A DNA stretch of 64,000 bases, taken from assembly GCF_000332095.2 (NCBI RefSeq), contig NZ_KI913949.1:3137715-3201714 (forward strand), written 5' to 3'. Every line of letters begins with the position of its first letter. Position 1 is the stretch's first letter. The position numbers and the translations under genes were made by a program. The notes beneath the pieces are model-generated. The model did no database searches. It had not been told where the DNA came from and saw only the letters and a program-made list of their open reading frames with translations. The stretch comes from Leptolyngbya sp. PCC 6406 (lineage in GTDB: Bacteria; Cyanobacteriota; Cyanobacteriia; Phormidesmidales; Phormidesmidaceae). Below, one piece after another: positions 56,870 through 64,000 of the stretch.

Positions 56870-57721
56870 ATGATTTGGCCGTTTAAATCCCGCTTTCGCA
56901 AGTCTATTGCCCGCATTGAAGTTGTAGGGGCAATTGCTGCCTCCATGCGCAAGCAAGTCCTAGAGGCGCTCAAGGAGGTCGAGGAGAAAAAATTCCCCGC
57001 CCTACTCCTACGTATCGATAGCCCTGGGGGCACCGTGGGGGACTCCCAGGAAATCTACGCCGCCCTCCAGCGCGTGCGGGAAAAGATTCCTGTGGTGGCT
57101 AGCTTTGGCAATATTTCCGCTTCGGGGGGGGTCTACATCGGGGTGGGGGCGCAGCATATTGTGGCCAATCCCGGCACTATCACCGGCAGCATCGGGGTAA
57201 TTCTGCGGGGGAACAATCTGGAGCGCCTCTTAGAAAAAGTCGGTGTCTCCTTCAAGGTGATCAAATCTGGCCCCTACAAAGATATTTTGGCCTTTGACCG
57301 GGAGTTGACGGATCCAGAAAAGGACATTCTGCAACAGTTGATTGATGTCAGCTATGGCCAGTTTGTGAAAACCGTGGCCCAGGGGCGCAACTTGCCGGAA
57401 GAAACCGTGCGGAGTTTTGCCGATGGGCGCATTTTCACCGGAGAGCAGGCTCTAGAACTGGGGATGGTGGATCGGCTGGGTACGGAGGAAGATGCCCGTC
57501 GCTGGGCGGCAGAACTGGCAGACCTAGACCCCGATAAGACGGAATGCCATACCCTCAAGGCCCGTAAACCCTCTTGGCAACGCTTCTTGCCGGGGCGCAG
57601 TGGCAGCAGTTTGGCCCTTGCGATCGCGCCCCACACCGGGGCTAAACTCCTGGCGGCTGCGGACTGGATCGACTTTGAACTCAGTACCAGTGGTCTGCCT
57701 CTGTGGCTCTACCGCCCCTAG
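56870..57721 (+). CDS. sppA: signal peptide peptidase SppA, short form
   Basis: 283 residues starting MIWPFKSRFRKSIARIEV. The Ser-Lys dyad is visible: nucleophile Ser in FGNISASGGVYIG and Lys in KSGPYKDILAF. RIDSPGGTVGDSQEI and GTITGSIGVI line the oligomer pore. The C-terminus (about 220-283) is extra. It degrades cleaved signal peptides at the membrane. No N-terminal anchor is evident, so association may be peripheral. Confidence 0.9.
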   Translation: MIWPFKSRFRKSIARIEVVGAIAASMRKQVLEALKEVEEKKFPALLLRIDSPGGTVGDSQEIYAALQRVREKIPVVASFGNISASGGVYIGVGAQHIVANPGTITGSIGVILRGNNLERLLEKVGVSFKVIKSGPYKDILAFDRELTDPEKDILQQLIDVSYGQFVKTVAQGRNLPEETVRSFADGRIFTGEQALELGMVDRLGTEEDARRWAAELADLDPDKTECHTLKARKPSWQRFLPGRSGSSLALAIAPHTGAKLLAAADWIDFELSTSGLPLWLYRP

Positions 57722-57804
57722 AGACTGCTGGATCAACCAGGGGTGAGGTCTATTTGGGCAGCCTGCTACGATTGAGGGAATATTTTGGACAGGAGGATGG
57801 CAGT

Positions 57805-58206
57805 GTGGAGTGGCGCATTCAGGCAATTCGCGGGGCAATTACTGTTCCAGACAACACCGCAGACGCCATTTCGGAAGCCGTTCATGAACTCCTAGACGTG
57901 GTTGAACACCAAAACCGCCTCAGCCCTGAATATTTAATTAGCGTCACCTTTTCCGTCACCCGCGACCTCGATGCCCTGTTTCCTGCCGCCGCCGCCCGCC
58001 ACCGCCTAGGATGGGATGCAGTCCCCCTGCTGGATGTTCAGCAAATGTATGTGCCCGGTAGCCTAAGCCGCTGTGTACGCCTTCTGATCCACGCTCAGTT
58101 GCCGATCCTGCACGGGGACGTATGCCATGTGTATCTGCGAGAAGCGCGATCGCTGCGGCCTGACCTAGCGGGTGCCCCCATTACCCTAGTGGACTGCCAG
58201 CCTTAG
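57805..58206 (+). CDS. aroH: chorismate mutase, AroH class
   Basis: 133 residues. A GTG start at 57805 is chosen because AGGAGG (57791-57796) sits eight bases before it and homology starts there (VEWRIQAIRGAITVPDNT). RGAITV, ISVTFSVTRDLDALFPA, GWDAVPLLDVQQM and CVRLLIH are the trimeric AroH active-site segments. It converts chorismate to prephenate for Phe/Tyr synthesis. It follows sppA by 83 bp. Confidence 0.93.
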   Translation: MEWRIQAIRGAITVPDNTADAISEAVHELLDVVEHQNRLSPEYLISVTFSVTRDLDALFPAAAARHRLGWDAVPLLDVQQMYVPGSLSRCVRLLIHAQLPILHGDVCHVYLREARSLRPDLAGAPITLVDCQP

Positions 58207-58355
58207 TAGACTGCGGCGTAAATTTGGGGGTTCTGCCTCTTTGCTGGTGGGGATCAGGGGACGGGTTCCTGAGCAAGATCTTTCTACTCTTCCCAAGCTG
58301 GTGACTAGGAACCCGTCCCCTTAGCAGCACTTCACCCTTCACCCTTCACCCTTCA

Positions 58356-58919
58356 TCACCTAGGCGGCAAGGTAGAGAGGGCATAAAGCAACCGGGTGGG
58401 GTTAGCATTGGGCACCCAGAAGGAAAAATGGTGCCAAAAGCGGATTCGTCCGTAGCGGTCTAGGACAAACTGGGCTGGTAGAGGAGCCCCTAGAGCCTGC
58501 CCCGTTCCATACTGATGAAAGACCTGGCACTGGGCATCGCTGAGTACTGGCATCGTCAGCCCCAGATCTTTGACAACATCCTGACTTTGGGCCAAGTCGG
58601 TGCTGGTAATCAGGAGCAGCTCCGCCCCTGCCTGCTGAATCAGGCTATAGGCATCCCGTAGGGCCAACAGGTGGGGAAAGCAAATGGGGCAATAATGACG
58701 CTCGGTAAAGATGCGGGTAAAGGCCAGTACGACGGGCCGATCGCCCCAGTAATGGGACAACCGCAGGGGGGTCTGCTTGACGACCTCCGTGAGACAAAAA
58801 TCAGGGGCGCGATCGCCGAGGGCTAACCGTGATGTCGCTGGCAGAGGCCAAAAATTCTGCCAAAACCGGGGACTCAGCAGGAGGGAAGGCAAGGGTAAGC
58901 GCAATAACAAATGCTCCAT
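58356..58919 (-). CDS. AhpC/TSA-type redoxin
   Basis: 187 residues. After a hydrophobic, Pro-Leu rich start, the domain runs LALGDRAPDFCLTEV, VVLAFTRIFTERHYCPICFPHL and ELLLITSTDLAQSQDVVKDL. A CxxC (Cys-Pro-Ile-Cys) replaces the usual single peroxidatic Cys context PxxxTxxC, so thiol-disulfide chemistry is likely, but peroxidase activity is uncertain. It lies 74 bp downstream of miaA on the same strand. Confidence 0.75.
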   Translation of the reverse strand: MEHLLLRLPLPSLLLSPRFWQNFWPLPATSRLALGDRAPDFCLTEVVKQTPLRLSHYWGDRPVVLAFTRIFTERHYCPICFPHLLALRDAYSLIQQAGAELLLITSTDLAQSQDVVKDLGLTMPVLSDAQCQVFHQYGTGQALGAPLPAQFVLDRYGRIRFWHHFSFWVPNANPTRLLYALSTLPPR

Positions 58920-58993
58920 GACATGCTAGGGAAAAAAGAATATTGCACTCGCCGCTGCAATGGTCAGGGACCGGCCTAAAGGGGCCATCGCGC

Positions 58994-59980
58994 TCAAGAT
59001 GTACCCAGTATAGGGGGCAGTATCGGGTTAGTTCGATCTGCGATCGCATTCCACACCTGATCTACGAGATCCGGGGCCTCCGCATCGAACCAGTGAATGG
59101 GTCGCTTGCGGAACCAGGTGCGTTGGCGCTTAGCAAACTGGCGCGTGTGGAGCACCACCTGTTCCCGCGCTGCCGCCAGAGAATAGTCTCCCGCCAAATA
59201 ACCCAGTACCTCGCCATAGCCTAGGGTTTGCAGCAGCGGTAGGTCGGGGCCATAGCGCTGAGCCAGGGTTTCCACCTCCGCCACTAGCCCCTGGTCAAAT
59301 AGGGTGGCAGTACGGGCCTCAATTCGCCGCTCTAGGGCCATGCCATCACAATCCAACCCGAAATAGAAGATGGGGTAGGGCGGGGGCTGCTGGCCCTGCT
59401 GGACCGAGAGGGGCTTGCCCGTTACATAGGCCACCTCTAGGGCGCGGATGGTGCGGATGGAATCATTGGGGTGAATGCGCTGGGTCGCGATCGCATCCAC
59501 CCGTGCCAGCAACTCATAGCAGTGGGCCTGACCCAAGGATTGGAGTTGCGATCGCAGTTGCGGCTGGGGAGCCACCGGGGGAATTTTCAATCCCTGCACC
59601 ACCGCATCGATATAGAGCCCTGTCCCCCCCACCAACCAGGGCACCCAGGAATTTTCAGGATCTCCACCATGGGCCTGGGCGATCAGCCCCTGGGCGAGGG
59701 CCTGATACTCCGCCAGCGTCAGCGTCACCGTAGGCGGGCAAATATCTATTAAATAGTGGGGAACCTGTGCCCGTTCCGCTGGGGTAGGTTTAGCGGTGCC
59801 AATATCCATCTCCCGGTACACCAGCCGCGAATCAGCACTGAGGATGCGGGCAGATAGGCGCGGGGCAATCGCCAGAGAGAGGCCCGTCTTACCCGTAGCG
59901 GTGGCTCCCCCACAGACCAGTAGAATAGGTACATTAGAACTCGCATTAGAACTCGATTCGCGATCGCATGCCGCCACCAT
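58994..59980 (-). CDS. miaA: tRNA dimethylallyltransferase
   Basis: 328 residues. P-loop GGATATGKTGLSLAIA, then ILSADSRLVYREMDIGTAKP, VPHYLIDICPP, VGGTGLYIDAVVQGL and RQFAKRQRTWFRKRP. It adds dimethylallyl to A37 of tRNAs reading UNN codons. An N-terminal extension of about 20 residues (CDRESSSNASSN) precedes the P-loop; a later start is possible. Divergent from gyrB. Confidence 0.95.
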   Translation of the reverse strand: MVAACDRESSSNASSNVPILLVCGGATATGKTGLSLAIAPRLSARILSADSRLVYREMDIGTAKPTPAERAQVPHYLIDICPPTVTLTLAEYQALAQGLIAQAHGGDPENSWVPWLVGGTGLYIDAVVQGLKIPPVAPQPQLRSQLQSLGQAHCYELLARVDAIATQRIHPNDSIRTIRALEVAYVTGKPLSVQQGQQPPPYPIFYFGLDCDGMALERRIEARTATLFDQGLVAEVETLAQRYGPDLPLLQTLGYGEVLGYLAGDYSLAAAREQVVLHTRQFAKRQRTWFRKRPIHWFDAEAPDLVDQVWNAIADRTNPILPPILGTS

Positions 59981-60136
59981 AGCTTCCCGTGAATATCATG
60001 CAGGCTGTACCCCCATCCCAGATCTCTTCAGATTCAGCCCCATAATCCCCTCTGGAGGGTTTGTGTTAGAATTTTAGGGCGTTTTTCTGGAAAAACGCTA
60101 CATTGGCGTCTAAGCCGCCTCAGGAGTAAAGACTTT

Positions 60137-62077
60137 ATGGCAACCAATTACGGTGCTGATCAAATCCAGGTTCTTGAAGGGCTGGAACCCGTTCGTAAAA
60201 GACCAGGGATGTACATCGGCAGCACCGGACCTCGGGGTCTACACCACTTGGTGTACGAGGTCGTGGATAACGCCGTTGACGAAGCCCTCGCAGGCTATTG
60301 TAGCCACATTGAGGTCACCCTCAACGCCAACGGCTCCGTTAGCGTATCCGACGACGGACGCGGCATTCCCACCGATATTCACCCCCGAACCGGCAAGTCT
60401 GCCCTAGAAACGGTCCTGACGGTGCTCCACGCTGGGGGCAAGTTTGGCGGTGGCGGTTACAAGGTTTCCGGGGGGCTCCATGGCGTCGGCATTTCCGTAG
60501 TTAATGCCCTGTCGGAATGGGTTGAGGTCACCGTTTGGCGGGAGCAGAGAAAACATACCCAGCGCTTCGAGCGGGGGGTGTCCATGGGCGACCTCCAGTC
60601 CGTTCCCGACAACAGCGGTCGCCGGGGCACCCTGGTCTCCTTCAGCCCCGACGCCACTATCTTCACCACCGGCACGGAATTTGAGTACGGCACCATTTCC
60701 AATCGCCTGCGGGAACTGGCCTACCTGAATGCCGGGGTGGATGTCACCTTTACTGATCTCCGCCTGGATGTCCTGAAAAGCGACCAACCCCTGGTCTCTC
60801 GCTTCTACTACGAAGGGGGCATCCGGGAATATGTGGCCTATATCAACAACGACAAGCAGCCCCTCCACGAAGACATCATCCATGTCCAAAGTGAGAAGGA
60901 TGGCGTCCAAGTAGAAGCCGCCCTGCAATGGTGTGTAGACGCCTACTCCGACAACCTACTGGGCTTTGCCAACAACATTCGCACCATCGACGGTGGCACC
61001 CACTTAGAGGGCCTGAAGGCGGTCCTGACCCGCACCCTCAACACCCTGGCCCGCAAGCGCAGCAAGCGCAAGGATGGGGAGTCTAACCTGAGTGGAGAAA
61101 ACATCCGCGAAGGGCTAACCGGGGTAATTTCCGTCAAGGTGCCGGATCCCGAGTTTGAGGGCCAGACCAAGACCAAGCTGGGAAATACCGAAGTTCGGGG
61201 CATTGTGGAATCCGTGATTGGGGAAACCCTGACGGAGTATCTGGATTTCCATCCCAATATTGGGGATGCCATCCTGGACAAGGCTATCCAAGCCTTTAAC
61301 GCGGCGGAAGCTGCACGGCGGGCACGGGAACTGGTGCGCCGCAAGTCGGTGCTAGAGTCCTCGACTCTGCCCGGAAAGCTGGCGGACTGTAGCAGCCGCG
61401 ATCCCAGCGAGTCGGAAATCTTCATCGTAGAGGGGGACTCCGCTGGCGGCAGTGCCAAACAGGGGCGCGATCGCAAATTCCAAGCCATCCTGCCGCTGCG
61501 GGGCAAGATCCTGAACATCGAGAAAACCGATGACGCCAAGATCTACAAAAACACTGAGGTCCAGGCTCTAATCACCGCCCTAGGGCTGGGGATCAAGGGA
61601 GAAGAGTTTGATGTGTCCCAACTCCGGTACCACCGCATCTGTCTCATGACCGATGCCGACGTGGATGGAGCCCACATTCGCACCCTGCTCCTAACGTTTT
61701 TCTACCGCTACCAGCGGGCACTGATCGACCAGGGCTATGTCTACATCGCCTGCCCCCCCCTCTACAAAATTGAGCGGGGACGCAACCATTGGTACTGCTA
61801 CAGTGATCGCGAACGGGACCAACTGATCCAAAACGAGTTCCCCGCCAACGCCAACTACACCACCCAGCGGTTCAAAGGTCTGGGGGAAATGATGCCGACC
61901 CAGCTCTGGGAAACCACCATGAACCCAGAAAGCCGCACCCTGAAAAAGGTGGAAATTGAGGACGCCGCCGAAGCCGACCGCATCTTTACGGTACTCATGG
62001 GCGATCGGGTGGCCCCCCGCCGGGAGTTCATCGAGAAATACGGCCCCCGCCTCAATTTAGAGGATCTGGATATTTAA
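60137..62077 (+). CDS. gyrB: DNA gyrase subunit B
   Basis: 646 residues. GHKL ATPase: [49 protein letters not shown] (loops). [22 protein letters not shown] and [16 protein letters not shown], then QRFKGLGEM. Full length and intact. With GyrA it introduces negative supercoils. Its TAA overlaps, tail to tail, with the stop of the convergent aldo/keto reductase (shared bases 62074-62077). Confidence 0.98.
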   Translation: MATNYGADQIQVLEGLEPVRKRPGMYIGSTGPRGLHHLVYEVVDNAVDEALAGYCSHIEVTLNANGSVSVSDDGRGIPTDIHPRTGKSALETVLTVLHAGGKFGGGGYKVSGGLHGVGISVVNALSEWVEVTVWREQRKHTQRFERGVSMGDLQSVPDNSGRRGTLVSFSPDATIFTTGTEFEYGTISNRLRELAYLNAGVDVTFTDLRLDVLKSDQPLVSRFYYEGGIREYVAYINNDKQPLHEDIIHVQSEKDGVQVEAALQWCVDAYSDNLLGFANNIRTIDGGTHLEGLKAVLTRTLNTLARKRSKRKDGESNLSGENIREGLTGVISVKVPDPEFEGQTKTKLGNTEVRGIVESVIGETLTEYLDFHPNIGDAILDKAIQAFNAAEAARRARELVRRKSVLESSTLPGKLADCSSRDPSESEIFIVEGDSAGGSAKQGRDRKFQAILPLRGKILNIEKTDDAKIYKNTEVQALITALGLGIKGEEFDVSQLRYHRICLMTDADVDGAHIRTLLLTFFYRYQRALIDQGYVYIACPPLYKIERGRNHWYCYSDRERDQLIQNEFPANANYTTQRFKGLGEMMPTQLWETTMNPESRTLKKVEIEDAAEADRIFTVLMGDRVAPRREFIEKYGPRLNLEDLDI

Positions 62078-63207
62078 TCTTCCCAAAGGCGGCGGCGGCG
62101 GGGGCCTTGCAGGCGATTATGGGCCTCCCGCAATAGGTCGGGAATAGGGAGATCCATGGGGCAGCGGGGCAGGCAGTCGCCGCAGTCGGTGCAGCGATCT
62201 CCCCGGCGTCCAGGAAACCAGTGGCCTGCATTTTCCAACATACGGTAGCGGTACTGGCCAAAGGGGGTCATGTCATAGGCCACCGCTAGGTTTCGCAGTC
62301 GCAATATTTCGGGAATGGCGATGCCTTCAGGGCAGGGCAGGCAGGCGTAGCACTGGTGGCAGTGGTCTGTCCCTAGGGTTTGCTGCGCGTGCTCAGTGAG
62401 GCGGGTAAACGCCGATTGTTCCTGCTCCGTCAGGGGATCGGTGCGATCGCAAATGCTCAGGGGCCACTGCAACTCCTCGGGGCAGGCAGGACCGACGCTG
62501 AGGGTGGTGACACGGGGATCACTGAGGAGCCAGCGGTAGGTCAAGATCAGGGGATCGTAGGGCTGACACAGGTGCCGCAGGGTCTCGGGGGGGGTGTAGA
62601 GCTGACCCCCCTTGTCTCCTGGGGAGATGATAAACACCCCCATATCTCGCTCCTGGGCCAGGGTCACCACCGGGTCGTGGCGCTGGAAGAAGTAGTAGTA
62701 GTGGAGATTGACAAAGGCAAACTGTCCCGTGGCGATGGTCGCTGCAATCAGCTCCCGAGAACCATGGGTCGAGAAGCCCAGATGGCCGATCTGTCCTGCG
62801 TCCTGGGCTGCCCGTAGCACCGCCATACAGCCCTGGGGATCCTGCACCCAGGCTAGATGTTCTGGGGTATTGATGCCATGGAGGGCTAGACAGTCGATGC
62901 GCTCCACCTGAAGTCGGGCTAGGGACTCCCCGAGGTGGTGGGCCATGGTGGCGGCGTCCGGCGTGGGGGGAATCTTGGTGGTGATGACGAGGCGCGATCG
63001 CGCCTCTGGCTCCAAGCTTGTTAATAGTCGCCCTAGGAGTACTTCACTCTGGCCATAGCCCCGCGCCGTTTCTAAATGGTTGATGCCCTGGTGAATCGCG
63101 GCCTGGACCGTGGCGCGAAAACTATCCTCTGCGGCCAGCGATCGCATTGTCCCCAGGGAAAAGACCGACAGGCGGAGCCCAGTTTTGCCAAAACGGCGGT
63201 ACTGCAT
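62074..63207 (-). CDS. aldo/keto reductase with two ferredoxin-like clusters
   Basis: 377 residues. MQYRRFGKTGLRLSVFSLGT, ETARGYGQSEVLLGR, ITTKI and MGVFIISPGDKGG mark the reductase barrel. The C-terminal 100 residues add HCHQCYACLPCPEG (CxxCxxCxxCP) and CTDCGDCLPRCPMD (CxxCxxCxxxCP), sized for 4Fe-4S clusters. Probably electrons pass from the clusters to or from NAD(P)H chemistry. Paralogue of 187-1374. It follows the DUF151 gene by 10 bp. Confidence 0.9.
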   Translation of the reverse strand: MQYRRFGKTGLRLSVFSLGTMRSLAAEDSFRATVQAAIHQGINHLETARGYGQSEVLLGRLLTSLEPEARSRLVITTKIPPTPDAATMAHHLGESLARLQVERIDCLALHGINTPEHLAWVQDPQGCMAVLRAAQDAGQIGHLGFSTHGSRELIAATIATGQFAFVNLHYYYFFQRHDPVVTLAQERDMGVFIISPGDKGGQLYTPPETLRHLCQPYDPLILTYRWLLSDPRVTTLSVGPACPEELQWPLSICDRTDPLTEQEQSAFTRLTEHAQQTLGTDHCHQCYACLPCPEGIAIPEILRLRNLAVAYDMTPFGQYRYRMLENAGHWFPGRRGDRCTDCGDCLPRCPMDLPIPDLLREAHNRLQGPRRRRLWED

Positions 63208-63217
63208 TCTTGCGGCA

Positions 63218-63730
63218 CTAGGACTCGTAGGGATCGTTGCTGATGGGGCCGCGTCGCTGGGTAAAGTCCCCTGGGCTCAGATTGGAGAGAAACTCGCGAA
63301 AGGCTTTAGTCTCCGCCTCATCGGCGTCGCGGTCCACGGGAATCGAGGCATCGGCAATCACCTCTTCCATCACCCAGATCGGCGCGTCGGTGCGGAGGGC
63401 AATTGCGATCGCATCACTGGGGCGGGCATCCAGTTCCTTGCGAACCTCTCCCTTAGCCAAGGTTAGGAGCGCAAAAAAGGTATTGTCTCGCAGGGCATAG
63501 ATCACCACCCGCTCTAGGGACATGTCCCAATCATCAATCAGATTGATAAACAGATCGTGGGTCAGGGGCCGGGGAGCCTGCTGATTTTCCAGGGCGTTGA
63601 TGATGGACTTAGCTTGCTCTTGGCCGATATAAATAGGCAACGCTCGTCGATCGGTTGTATCTCGTAGAAGCACAACCGGATTGCGTGATATCGCATCCAA
63701 AGCAATTCCGGCGACCTTCATCTCAATCAT
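63218..63730 (-). CDS. bifunctional nuclease family protein (DUF151)
   Basis: 170 residues starting MIEMKVAGIALDAISRNPVV. VVLLRDTTDRRALPIYIGQEQAKSI, LTHDLFINLIDDWDMSLERVVI and ELDARPSDAIAIALRTDAPIWV are the BFN/DUF151 core; the C-terminal 30 residues resemble a UVR-like helix. Nuclease activity was reported for plant and mycobacterial relatives. First gene of a likely two-gene unit with the Fe-S aldo/keto reductase. Confidence 0.88.
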   Translation of the reverse strand: MIEMKVAGIALDAISRNPVVLLRDTTDRRALPIYIGQEQAKSIINALENQQAPRPLTHDLFINLIDDWDMSLERVVIYALRDNTFFALLTLAKGEVRKELDARPSDAIAIALRTDAPIWVMEEVIADASIPVDRDADEAETKAFREFLSNLSPGDFTQRRGPISNDPYES

Positions 63731-64000
63731 GAGCTTAGCCTCTAGACTCTGCTGAACCAAGTCGGTACTTTAGATTCCCCAGAATGTACGGGAGATTTTT
63801 ACAGAGGAGTACAGATCTAAATAATAATTTTGATATGTAGCAGTACTTTGAGTCGCAAAATCCAGGGTTAGGGTAGCCAGATGCCAGAGCAGCCCTGGGC
63901 AACCTGTACCATGAATTCATGAGGAACTTTCCATGGGTAAGCCCTAGGAACCAGAGTATCTCAGGGAAAAGGTCACTACTCTCAAGTATGACCTGATCCT
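63731..64000. other. upstream region of DUF151 gene
   Basis: 270 bp to the window edge. It presumably holds the promoter of the DUF151 unit. No supported gene or repeat. Confidence 0.45.

Noticed and set aside
63735-63920. Small frame upstream of the DUF151 gene
   Set aside because: No family resemblance, no Shine-Dalgarno, and it occupies the expected promoter region.

Overview
The window is cyanobacterial chromosome. It carries the form IB RuBisCO operon rbcL-rbcX-rbcS, the overlapping photosystem II pair psbD-psbC, ycf4, plant-type ferredoxin petF, a cytochrome b6 heme c assembly factor (CCB2/CCB4 family), homogentisate phytyltransferase, sipA and a very large glutamate synthase. The octamer GCGATCGC (HIP1) recurs throughout. 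Moderately high GC and many dispersed repeats suggest a freshwater or terrestrial filamentous or unicellular lineage rather than a marine picocyanobacterium. No tRNA, rRNA or CRISPR array was recognised.

Layout. 0-9 kb: aldo/keto reductase, tocopherol prenyltransferase, DUF2288, plsC and fabD on the minus strand, then exported msrA, a 46-codon ORF and a CPA1 antiporter. 8-10.5 kb: rbcL-rbcX-rbcS (minus). 11-22 kb: mainly plus-strand housekeeping genes (beta-propeller protein, panB, sahH, CCB factor, glycosyltransferase, a second plsC-like gene, DUF4058, glgA), with an AT-rich orphan PD-(D/E)XK nuclease gene between two copies of a small mobile repeat. 22.8-25 kb: a PEP-CTERM-like protein and an apparently intact IS4-family element with terminal inverted repeats, target duplication and YREK signature. 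25-28.4 kb: psbC/psbD and ycf4. 28.8-34.2 kb: cyclophilin lipoprotein, ketoacyl-synthase paralogue, membrane protein, repeat-containing M15 peptidase. 34.6-39.7 kb: a probable 6S RNA and the glutamate synthase. 40-45.4 kb: the accessory zone, with an M48 protease, a tetR-BASS transporter-coq4 cluster with two dyad operators, an attC-like site, a RHH/PIN toxin-antitoxin pair and two decayed DUF3368 genes. 45.7-64 kb: mostly core genes (sipA, purU, MuiA-like, SpoIID-like, petF, Gfo/Idh/MocA, Nudix, DPM1-GtrA fusion, bolA-grx, EamA, sppA, aroH, redoxin, miaA, gyrB, ferredoxin-type aldo/keto reductase, DUF151).

The most distinctive features are non-coding. One miniature element family has GTAC termini and a TA duplication; two copies sit exactly at the TAG stop codons of sahH and a glycosyltransferase and regenerate those stops. 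A second family has TATAGCGGTTC termini and a GGGGCTTAAGCCCC core; a copy abuts the start codon of the first aldo/keto reductase. There is a 42-bp perfect palindrome at the end of the DUF2288 gene, a 16-run G-rich octamer array, and a 190-nt rod-like structure that looks like 6S RNA.

All calls are by eye from sequence and remembered families; no searches or folding programs were run. Start codons were moved inward from the longest reading frame where homology, ribosome binding sites or flanking repeats argued for it.
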